Assembly (NCBI GenBank): GCA_050180015.1
Contig: JBFXEO010000089.1
Coordinates: forward strand, 1-11,028
Direction: 5' to 3'
Length of the DNA stretch: 11,028 bases
Source of the DNA: JBFXEO01 sp050180015
GTDB lineage: Bacteria > Bacteroidota > Bacteroidia > Bacteroidales > Tenuifilaceae
A program made the position numbers and the translations under genes. Below are positions 1-6,747 of this stretch, piece by piece; position 1 is the stretch's first letter, and the number at the start of each line of letters is the position of its first letter. The notes beneath the pieces were generated by a model, which was given only the letters and a program-made list of their open reading frames with translations, did no database searches and was not told the DNA's origin.

Positions 1-2282
1 ACCGCCATCCTCTCGTCCTCAATCTTCATGTTGATTGCCTTGATGTAGGCACGGGCCGTTGGAGAAAAAACGGAGGCGTAAACCAGCTTTATGGCATTCA
101 TTAGATCCTGCAGCCTAACCGCTCTATCGGAATTTGAATTAGGGATCATGTAGGTCTCGAAAATACCGGCAAACGGCTGCATGATGGAATCCTCCAGCAT
201 TCCCGAAGAGCGTACGGCCAGTGGCCGATGGTAAATTTGCAGCAGCCTGTCGAGCCGAAGCTGTAGCTGATCGGAAAGCTCCGCATTAAGGAAAAGATGC
301 TGCACTTCCTCGTAGCCGCTAGCGGCAAAAACTTTTTCGTAAAGGTCATTCCTTTCCATAAAACACTCGTACTCGTTGGTTCCAATGATTGATGTACGCG
401 GTGTTCTCAGGTTAATATTGGGTGTGTACTGCGTAATATCAAAAGTATAAATTAACGTGTTGATGAAAGCCAGGCCACGGCCCTTACCCCCAATGGATCC
501 ATCGGCCAGGCTAACAATATTGCTTTCGTCCACCTCCCAGTCCGTTTCAAAGCCCACAATTTTACCCCTACGCTTTTCCTGCCGGTACTTTTTCAACGTG
601 TAAAGAAGGTATTCCCTGATTTCCGTGGGATTAGAAAAATCGTCAATTTTGGAGGGGTGTATTATGCGGGCCACCTGTATCTCGCCGCGGGCCGATAGCC
701 ACATAGAAAAGTGGTTTTTCTGGGCATGGAACAGAAGGCTCTCGTCCGGAATAATTCTCAACGCACGTTCAAATTCCTCCATGGTTGCTGCGGCTGCAAT
801 GGGGTTGCCCGACTCATCTTTAAAAATAAAATCGCCAAACCCCAGGTAATTGCTAAGAAAATTTTTGATCTCCTGTGTTAAGCTCTCCGAATTTTTATTC
901 AGGAACGAAACCTTAAGCTTAAATGCAATTTCTTCGTTCGATTTATCGTATGATTGTAGTATTACCGGCAGGTTTGGCAGCGCCTTACGAACATGCTCCA
1001 CCAGCATAACCCCTCCGTTGCTGTCGAGGACACCGTTGCAGAAAAACTCCACATCGGAAATAAGGCATAGCATAAAGTTCTTGTACCGGTTGAAAAGCTC
1101 CAGGGCTTCCTCGTAGCTGCCTGCAAGCAATATTTTGGGACGGATCCTAATCCTGAGCACCTTGTAGAGGTCGTCGGTACTAACGTCCTCTATCACCCTT
1201 TTTGTTTGATCCAACACGCTGCCGTATAGTAAAGGCAAATAGCGCGAGTAATACTTGGGTGAATCTTCGACCAAAAGAATTACACGGGTTAAACCAACAC
1301 GGGTATCGTTTTCCATGTTAACCTTGTCCTCCAGCAACTTTATCATCGAGAAGAATATCTTGGGCTCGCCATTCCATACAAAAACCCTGTCGATTCCGGC
1401 AATGGAGCGAGGGTTTTTCTCCATCTCGTTCACAATATTGCTGTTATTTACAAGGAGGTATAATGGAATGTGCGGGTAATCGGTTTTAATTCTGGTTGCC
1501 ATCTTCAGGGGGCTTACCGTATCGGCGCCCATCATAATAATAATCATATTAAAGTAACGCTCCTCCAGCTTCTCCAATGCCTCATCGAGGCTGGAGACAC
1601 CAGTAATCCTGGGGACGCTGGAAAGGCTCAACTTTGCATATTCGCCCAAAATATTATCGGTCAACCTATCCTCACGCTCAATGCTATAAGCATCGTATAG
1701 CGTTGAAATCAGCAGTATTTCCTGAACTTTAAATGGCATCAAATCATGGTAAATATCCCTATCGGCGTTATGCTGGTTAATAAAACTTTGCAGCAGGCGT
1801 TTTGTGTGGGGTATTTCATCGGTAAACTTTTTTTTCGTTGGGATTTTAATCTCCTTAATAATATCGCGCCCCTTAATACTGTTGATATATCCAACCAGAA
1901 TATTGGCTAGGTTATTTATTAAATCACGCTCCTCCTTCAGGAATGGGCCTTCATGCTCTTTATGGAACTCACGGGTGTAAAAAATCTCTATTGCCCCGTA
2001 GTTGCCATCTATAGACTCAAACCCCTGCCGTTGGCACCAGGGTGTTTCCTTAAAACCAACCGTTTGAAATTCGTACTTACCGTACTTTACCCGGGCTACA
2101 GTATATTCAGGATACTGCCATGCGTCGGGGAGTATCAGGCACAGCTGGTGCAGCGTTTCTGGAATGGGTTTTGCCTCCTTAATAATGGAGATGACATTGT
2201 TGATAGCGGCTAGCTCTTTTAATCTTTCCTTGTTCTGTGCAAGCAGGCGGAAAAATTCCTCGGGGTTCGAATTTTGTTCCAT
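1..2282 (-). CDS. PEP/pyruvate-binding (PPDK_N) protein with GAF-like and tandem receiver-like domains, 3' end beyond window
   Basis: This frame is open from an ATG at 2282 to the left edge, giving 760 codons without a stop; the C-terminus is missing. Reading from the N-terminus I see a GAF-like segment (about residues 20-150), a receiver-like domain (about 185-325) without acidic-pocket residues, and a second receiver-like domain with E339-D340, D410 in LISDVEF and a late Lys. A linker of about 110 residues follows, then the start of a PPDK_N ATP-grasp domain with GGKGRGL (598-604) and LAVRSSGMLEDS (about 688-699). PPDK_N domains of PEP synthase and pyruvate phosphate dikinase bind ATP and pyruvate or PEP, with a swivelling His domain further downstream, which would lie outside the window. 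The architecture suggests a regulated or signalling relative rather than a standard PEP synthase. No other in-frame start exists between 2282 and the upstream stop at 2322-2324. The actual reaction is unknown. Confidence 0.85.
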   Translation of the reverse strand, partial: MEQNSNPEEFFRLLAQNKERLKELAAINNVISIIKEAKPIPETLHQLCLILPDAWQYPEYTVARVKYGKYEFQTVGFKETPWCQRQGFESIDGNYGAIEIFYTREFHKEHEGPFLKEERDLINNLANILVGYINSIKGRDIIKEIKIPTKKKFTDEIPHTKRLLQSFINQHNADRDIYHDLMPFKVQEILLISTLYDAYSIEREDRLTDNILGEYAKLSLSSVPRITGVSSLDEALEKLEERYFNMIIIMMGADTVSPLKMATRIKTDYPHIPLYLLVNNSNIVNEMEKNPRSIAGIDRVFVWNGEPKIFFSMIKLLEDKVNMENDTRVGLTRVILLVEDSPKYYSRYLPLLYGSVLDQTKRVIEDVSTDDLYKVLRIRIRPKILLAGSYEEALELFNRYKNFMLCLISDVEFFCNGVLDSNGGVMLVEHVRKALPNLPVILQSYDKSNEEIAFKLKVSFLNKNSESLTQEIKNFLSNYLGFGDFIFKDESGNPIAAAATMEEFERALRIIPDESLLFHAQKNHFSMWLSARGEIQVARIIHPSKIDDFSNPTEIREYLLYTLKKYRQEKRRGKIVGFETDWEVDESNIVSLADGSIGGKGRGLAFINTLIYTFDITQYTPNINLRTPRTSIIGTNEYECFMERNDLYEKVFAASGYEEVQHLFLNAELSDQLQLRLDRLLQIYHRPLAVRSSGMLEDSIMQPFAGIFETYMIPNSNSDRAVRLQDLMNAIKLVYASVFSPTARAYIKAINMKIEDERMA

Positions 2283-2634
2283 GAAGTCACGGTTAAAAAT
2301 TATACGGCGAAAAGTTAAAACTTATTTTGGCTTATAGCCTACGAGTAAATGTAATAAAAACCATCAATGGCAAAATACTGTTAATTGACGCTCAGCCCGT
2401 CCCGCTTGGCGCATACATCGGGTCAAACCTTTTCAAGTTATACCTAAAAATACTCATTATCAACCAACAGACAGCAAAATACGCAAAACACGGAGAAGCC
2501 CTAAGCAATACCCCTATACCGTATTTCCGTAAATAGCTGTTTTTAATCAGAATATGAATAATCCATTATAATTTGATATAATTTGGGCCTGAAATAACAC
2601 TATTTTTTAGTTAACCAACTTAAATTATTCCGAT
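2283..2634. promoter_or_regulatory. Divergent intergenic region with promoters inferred
   Basis: This 352-base AT-rich spacer separates the start of the minus-strand PPDK_N gene from the start of gdhA, so it should contain at least two outward-facing promoters. I see no convincing small gene: the open frame at about 2327-2536 starts at TTG and resembles nothing. There is no exact match to the Bacteroidota -7 box TAnnTTTG next to either gene; the closest are the TATAATTTG words at 2567-2586 on the gdhA side. No tRNA or clear riboswitch was recognised. Confidence 0.5.
2567..2586 (+). repeat. Two tandem 10-bp TATAATTTGR units upstream of gdhA
   Basis: TATAATTTGA at 2567-2576 is followed directly by TATAATTTGG at 2577-2586, ending 48 bases before the gdhA ATG. 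Each unit resembles the Bacteroidota -7 element TAnnTTTG with one extra base between TA and TTTG. They could be a promoter core or a duplicated protein-binding site. I cannot pair either with a well-placed -33 TTG, so the promoter reading is tentative. Confidence 0.3.
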
Positions 2635-3990
2635 ATGAAAAACATGGCACTTCAAGAGAAAGTAAACACCTTTATGGCAACCCTAGTGGCAAAGAATCCA
2701 GCAGAACCTGAATTCCATCAAGCTGCAAGAGAGGTTATTGAAAGTATAATGCCCTACATTGAAGAGCATCCCATTTACGCCGATGAGCGTATCTTGGAAC
2801 GTATCACCGAGCCCGAAAGAGTATTAATATTCCGCGTTCCTTGGATCGACGATAAGGGTAACATTCAAGTAAATAGGGGTTACCGTATTGAAATGAACAG
2901 CGCCATTGGCCCATACAAAGGCGGTTTACGTTTCCACCCAACGGTAACTCTTGGCGTACTAAAATTCTTAGCATTTGAGCAAGTTTTCAAAAACAGCTTA
3001 ACCTCACTTCCCATGGGCGGGGGTAAAGGTGGCTCCGATTTCGATCCTAAAGGAAAGAGTGACAAGGAAGTTATGCGTTTTTGCCAAAGTTTCATGACGG
3101 AACTTTGCCGCCACATTGGTCCCGATACCGACGTTCCTGCTGGCGATATAGGTGTTGGTGGCCGTGAAATTGGATTCATGTTTGGCCAGTACAAACGGAT
3201 CCGCAACGAGTTTACCGGTGTTTTAACCGGTAAAGGACTAAAATGGGGTGGTTCATTGATTCGCCCCGAAGCTACCGGTTACGGCAATGTTTACTTTGCC
3301 CAGGAAATGCTGAAAACCCGTGGCGAAAGCTTCAAAGGCAAAATTGTAACTGTTTCCGGTTCCGGTAACGTTGCCCAATATACCGTTGAAAAAGTAAATG
3401 AACTTGGCGGAAAGGTTGTTACGCTATCCGACTCCGAAGGCTTTATTTACGATCCCAAAGGAATTGACAAAGAAAAGCTGGATTTTGTAATGTGGCTAAA
3501 GAACGAAAAGCGTGGACGCATTAAGGAGTATGCCGAGAAGTATGGCTGCGATTTCTTCCCGTCAGAACGTCCCTGGGGAATTAAATGCGACATTGCATTA
3601 CCTTCTGCTACACAAAACGAAATTAATGGTGAGGAAGCCAAAACATTGGTTCGCAATGGCTGTATATGCGTATCCGAGGGGGCCAATATGCCTTCAACTC
3701 CAGAGGCCGTTGATGTTTACCTAAACGCTAAAATACTCTACGGCCCAGGTAAGGCTGCCAATGCTGGTGGAGTTGCAACATCTGGCCTGGAAATGTCACA
3801 AAACTCGCTACGCTTATCGTGGACACGCGAAGAGGTTGACCAGCGTTTACACCAAATTATGGTTAACATTCACGAAACATGTAAGAAGTACGGAACCCAA
3901 CCCGACGGGTTTATCAACTACGTTGATGGTGCTAACATTGGCGGATTTGTTAAAGTTGCCGATTCAATGATTGCTCAGGGAGCCGTTTAA
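2635..3990 (+). CDS. gdhA: NADP-specific glutamate dehydrogenase
   Basis: This 451-residue cytosolic enzyme matches the usual length of hexameric NADP-type glutamate dehydrogenases. It makes glutamate from 2-oxoglutarate, ammonium and NADPH. Visible landmarks are PYKGGLRFHP (93-102), the GLFV-dehydrogenase motif LPMGGGKGG with the expected catalytic Lys131, PAGDIGVG with the catalytic Asp171, and the Rossmann loop SGSGNV from residue 241. The second strand ends in LSDSEG rather than an acidic adenosine-ribose-binding residue alone, which fits NADP preference but does not prove it. Two starts are possible, ATG at 2635 or ATG at 2644 (MALQEK); I use the longer one, and there is no Shine-Dalgarno sequence to decide. 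The gene is divergent from the PPDK_N gene and followed by a strong hairpin, so it is probably transcribed alone. The downstream operon may supply its NADPH. Confidence 0.97.
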   Translation: MKNMALQEKVNTFMATLVAKNPAEPEFHQAAREVIESIMPYIEEHPIYADERILERITEPERVLIFRVPWIDDKGNIQVNRGYRIEMNSAIGPYKGGLRFHPTVTLGVLKFLAFEQVFKNSLTSLPMGGGKGGSDFDPKGKSDKEVMRFCQSFMTELCRHIGPDTDVPAGDIGVGGREIGFMFGQYKRIRNEFTGVLTGKGLKWGGSLIRPEATGYGNVYFAQEMLKTRGESFKGKIVTVSGSGNVAQYTVEKVNELGGKVVTLSDSEGFIYDPKGIDKEKLDFVMWLKNEKRGRIKEYAEKYGCDFFPSERPWGIKCDIALPSATQNEINGEEAKTLVRNGCICVSEGANMPSTPEAVDVYLNAKILYGPGKAANAGGVATSGLEMSQNSLRLSWTREEVDQRLHQIMVNIHETCKKYGTQPDGFINYVDGANIGGFVKVADSMIAQGAV

Positions 3991-4012
3991 AGTACATCGC
4001 TTGTTTTTTAGC

Positions 4013-4131
4013 TAAGGGTGATTTCTATTGAATAATCATGGAACAAGAAATAATGAATACGGGGGTAAACCCTTCTAAAACCGTAATTCACCTTGTTCGA
4101 GGTTCAAGAGTTATCACCCTTAAGTTTTTTT
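4013..4131 (+). terminator. Long nested hairpin plus T-run after gdhA
   Basis: TAAGGGTGAT (4013-4022) is the exact reverse complement of ATCACCCTTA (4113-4122). Inside it nest further paired blocks: 4025-4032 with 4103-4110 (one mismatch), GAACAAG 4041-4047 with CTTGTTC 4092-4098, 4055-4062 with 4081-4089 (one bulged base), and a GGG/CCC tip (4063-4065 with 4070-4072). A run of seven T follows at 4125-4131. Outer stem plus T-run fit an intrinsic terminator for gdhA starting 22 bases after its stop. At about 110 nt the stem is far longer than a normal terminator, so a MITE-like insertion or structured RNA is an alternative. Confidence 0.6.
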
Positions 4132-4214
4132 AAACCAACCCATTTTACTTTTTCATATTTTTCAGCATATATTGAAATATCTATATAAAAAAATGCTTTT
4201 TTTGTAAGTGAATA

Positions 4215-4231
4215 GTTGATTGTTTATCAAC
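4215..4231. promoter_or_regulatory. Palindrome GTTGAT-N5-ATCAAC upstream of the redox operon
   Basis: A perfect 6-bp inverted repeat with a 5-base spacer lies 39 bases before the first ATG of the operon. Its position suits an operator or promoter-proximal site. It somewhat resembles redox-regulator sites with TTG..CAA ends, but its 15-bp TTGAT..ATCAA core does not match the 18-bp Rex consensus. The regulator is unknown and the site may be chance in AT-rich DNA. Confidence 0.3.
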
Positions 4232-4270
4232 AAAGCAACACTTCTATTAATCAAGTAATTAACCTCTGCG

Positions 4271-4798
4271 ATGCGAATACAGAGAATTAGCAACAATACA
4301 TCCGTTGAAACAATTGATGGCGAAGTTGACCTATCCCTCATTATGCCGTTAATTGAAAAATACCGCGGCAAAAGGGGAATTTTGATCCCGCTGCTACAGG
4401 GGGTTCAATCAACTTATGGGTATATACCACGCTCAGCATTCAAGCTCCTTTCAAAAGAAACCGGGTTAACCATGAGTGACATGTACGGAGTTGCAACATT
4501 TTACGCACAGTTTAGGCTAAAACCGGTTGGCAAAAACGTTGTTAAGGTGTGCCATGGAACAGCTTGCCACGTTCAGGGCGCCGATGCCATATCAACCGCA
4601 ATCAAAGATGCATTGGGCGTTGATGATGGCGGGACAACAACCGACAGGCTGTTTACCCTTGAAACAGTTGCATGTCTTGGGTGCTGCTCCCTTGCCCCGG
4701 TAATGATGGTTGGCGAGGAAACATACGGCAAGTTAACCGGAGCCTCCGCCGTGAAAATAATCAAGGAAATTCGAATTCGGGAAAGCCAAAATAAATAG
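4271..4798 (+). CDS. NuoE/HydC/HndA-family [2Fe-2S] thioredoxin-like subunit
   Basis: This 175-residue soluble protein is the small electron-transfer subunit that docks on NuoF-type flavoproteins. An N-terminal helical part (about 20-80, including the family-typical LLQGVQSTYGYIP and GVATFYAQF) precedes a thioredoxin-fold [2Fe-2S] domain. The four expected ligands are present as C94 and C99 in CHGTACH, and C135 and C139 in CLGCC. The family serves complex I, bifurcating [FeFe]-hydrogenases, NAD-linked formate dehydrogenases and Stn-type transhydrogenases, so this protein alone does not decide the function; the third subunit does. It is the first gene of the operon, with 75 bases to the next gene and no Shine-Dalgarno sequence before the ATG. 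A chain starting with MRIQRI is slightly longer at the N-terminus than the core domain needs. Confidence 0.93.
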   Translation: MRIQRISNNTSVETIDGEVDLSLIMPLIEKYRGKRGILIPLLQGVQSTYGYIPRSAFKLLSKETGLTMSDMYGVATFYAQFRLKPVGKNVVKVCHGTACHVQGADAISTAIKDALGVDDGGTTTDRLFTLETVACLGCCSLAPVMMVGEETYGKLTGASAVKIIKEIRIRESQNK

Positions 4799-4873
4799 CT
4801 TATAGCTGCTCGTTGAAAGTCGATCGTGAAGAATACCTCCCTTTAACTTTTAACCTTTAACTCATCACTTATT
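4799..4873 (+). repeat. Spacer with three tandem 7-bp YTTTAAC units
   Basis: Within this 75-base spacer, CTTTAAC (4841-4847), TTTTAAC (4848-4854) and CTTTAAC (4855-4861) stand head to tail just before the next ATG at 4874. I see no terminator, so the two flanking genes are probably co-transcribed. The repeat may be slippage-derived leader sequence without function. Confidence 0.5.
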
Positions 4874-6652
4874 ATGACACAAACAAAGGTAATCGTTGGA
4901 CTCGGTAGCTGCGGAATAGCAGCGGGGGCCAATAAGGTTTACAGCAAAATAAAAGCCCTACGCGAAGCCGAAAATCTTGATTTCGAACTCGCAAAAACAA
5001 GCTGTATCGGAATGTGTTTCCGCGAACCGCTTGTGGAAATTGTGGACGATAATGGTTCAATGATATACGGTGATGTTGATGAGGATAAAGCCATTGAAAT
5101 TATCCAGCAACACGTTATAGGGCAAAACCCCATCAAGGAGTATGTGGTAAAGACCGATTTATTTACCACTCCAGATAGGGACTATTTTGACGGACAGGTT
5201 AAAATTGCCCTTAGAAATTGCGGGTACATCGACCCTGAAAATATTCATGAATATGAAATGCGTGGCGGCTATAATGCCATAAAAAAAATAGCAAACCAAA
5301 AAATTTCACCCGATGTGGTAATTCAAACCATTATAGATTCTGGGTTACGTGGCCGCGGTGGCGCAGGATTTACAACAGGAATGAAATGGCGTTTTGCCCA
5401 TGCCAGCAAGTCAGACGAAAAGTACATTATATGCAATGCTGACGAGGGTGATCCAGGTGCTTTCATGGATCGCTCGCTGCTTGAGGGTGACCCACATGCA
5501 GTTATCGAGGGAATGATTATAGGTGCTTATGCCATTGGTGCTACAGATGGCGTTATATATTGCCGTGCCGAGTATCCGCTTGCCATTAAAAGATTACATA
5601 TTGCCTTAACCCAAGCGCATGAGCATGGTTACCTGGGCAATAACATACTTGGTATAGAGGGGTTTAATCTTGATATTCACATTAAGGAAGGTGCAGGTGC
5701 ATTTGTTTGCGGCGAGGAAACTGCATTAATGGCTTCCATTGAGGGGAAACGGGGAATGCCCACCAAACGGCCACCGTTCCCTGCGGAATCGGGACTTTGG
5801 CGTAAACCATCAAACATCAACAACGTTGAAACGTTTGCCAACGTGTCGTACATTGTCAGTCATGGGGCGGAATCGTTCAACAAATACGGAACCGAAAAAA
5901 GTAAGGGCACTAAGGTTTTTGCCCTTACAGGCAAAATTAAGCATGGCGGGTTGGTTGAAGTTCCTATGGGAATGAGCCTACACGATATTATATTTAAACT
6001 TGGCGGTGGAATTCAAAACGACAAAAGATTCAAAGCCGTTCAACTTGGAGGACCTTCGGGCGGATGTATTCCCGAACATCTCATTCATATTCAGGTTGAC
6101 TACGATCAGGTAAATGCTACCGGAGCAATTATGGGTTCTGGCGGTATGGTTGTAATGGACGAAACAACCTGCATGGTTGATGTTGCACGATTTTTTCTCG
6201 ATTTCACACAGAAGGAATCGTGGGGGAAATGTACTTTCTGCCGTATCGGATCGAAAAGAATGCTTGAGATACTTACCCGCATTACCCAAGGCGAAGGCCA
6301 AGAAAACGATATCGAGAAGCTGGAGGAACTTGCCCTCCAGGTTAGGGACAGTTCGCTCTGCGGATTGGGACAAACTGCACCAAATCCGGTGCTTACCACC
6401 ATCAAGTATTTCCGCCACGAGTACGAGGCACACATCCGCGACAAGAAATGCCCGGCTCACAGCTGCAAAAAGCTGCTTACATACGAGATTGATCCCAGCA
6501 AGTGTACCGGTTGTACTGTATGCGCAGTGAAATGCCCGGTGAAGGCAATTGATGGCGAACGTAAAAAAGTACACCATATCAATCAGGAGATATGTATCCG
6601 TTGCGGCGATTGCTATTCAAACTGCCGATTTGATGCAATAACAAAGAATTAG
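4874..6652 (+). CDS. NuoF/HydB/HndC-family NAD(P)H-binding FMN and Fe-S flavoprotein
   Basis: This 592-residue subunit exchanges electrons with NAD(H) through FMN and in bifurcating enzymes is the likely site of bifurcation. In order: an N-terminal thioredoxin-like domain (C13, then C44 and C48 in SCIGMC); the NuoF FMN/NADH-binding region with GRGGAGF (160-166) and NADEGDPGAF (188-197); an SLBB segment (about 347-400); the NuoF [4Fe-4S] domain with C453, C456 and C496; and a C-terminal tail with C526 and C530 followed by a two-cluster ferredoxin, C544/C547/C550/C554 and C574/C577/C580/C584. This long layout matches HydB/HndC rather than the shorter complex I NuoF. An oddity is W450: the usual motif reads ESCGKCxxC, but here it is ESWGKCTFC, so one expected [4Fe-4S] ligand is missing. 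It lies mid-operon, with 95 bases to the fusion gene. Confidence 0.94.
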   Translation: MTQTKVIVGLGSCGIAAGANKVYSKIKALREAENLDFELAKTSCIGMCFREPLVEIVDDNGSMIYGDVDEDKAIEIIQQHVIGQNPIKEYVVKTDLFTTPDRDYFDGQVKIALRNCGYIDPENIHEYEMRGGYNAIKKIANQKISPDVVIQTIIDSGLRGRGGAGFTTGMKWRFAHASKSDEKYIICNADEGDPGAFMDRSLLEGDPHAVIEGMIIGAYAIGATDGVIYCRAEYPLAIKRLHIALTQAHEHGYLGNNILGIEGFNLDIHIKEGAGAFVCGEETALMASIEGKRGMPTKRPPFPAESGLWRKPSNINNVETFANVSYIVSHGAESFNKYGTEKSKGTKVFALTGKIKHGGLVEVPMGMSLHDIIFKLGGGIQNDKRFKAVQLGGPSGGCIPEHLIHIQVDYDQVNATGAIMGSGGMVVMDETTCMVDVARFFLDFTQKESWGKCTFCRIGSKRMLEILTRITQGEGQENDIEKLEELALQVRDSSLCGLGQTAPNPVLTTIKYFRHEYEAHIRDKKCPAHSCKKLLTYEIDPSKCTGCTVCAVKCPVKAIDGERKKVHHINQEICIRCGDCYSNCRFDAITKN

Positions 6653-6747
6653 AATTCAGGAGTCGGCATTCAGAATAAAGAATTTTTAAAAGCACAAACT
6701 CCTCCAGCCTAAAAACCAAACACTAAAAACCAAACACTGTTTTCAAA
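6653..6747 (+). repeat. Spacer with a perfect 14-bp tandem duplication
   Basis: TAAAAACCAAACAC occurs at 6710-6723 and again directly at 6724-6737, ending 10 bases before the ATG at 6748. The rest of this 95-base spacer is AT-rich with repeated ATTCAG words and no terminator, so read-through from the upstream gene is expected. The purine-rich leader has no Shine-Dalgarno sequence. The duplication could come from replication slippage. Confidence 0.55.

Noticed and set aside
2327..2536. 69-codon open frame in the divergent spacer
   Set aside because: It starts at TTG, has no recognisable motif and lies in sequence better explained as a promoter region.
4164..4203. Second terminator-like hairpin (AGCAT..ATGCT followed by T-run)
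   Set aside because: The stem has only five firm pairs with a long AT-rich loop and is easily expected by chance in this spacer.
5978..6577. 199-codon minus-strand open frame opposite the NuoF-like gene
   Set aside because: It lies wholly inside a confidently identified gene with many Fe-S motifs and its product resembles nothing; it is an antisense shadow.
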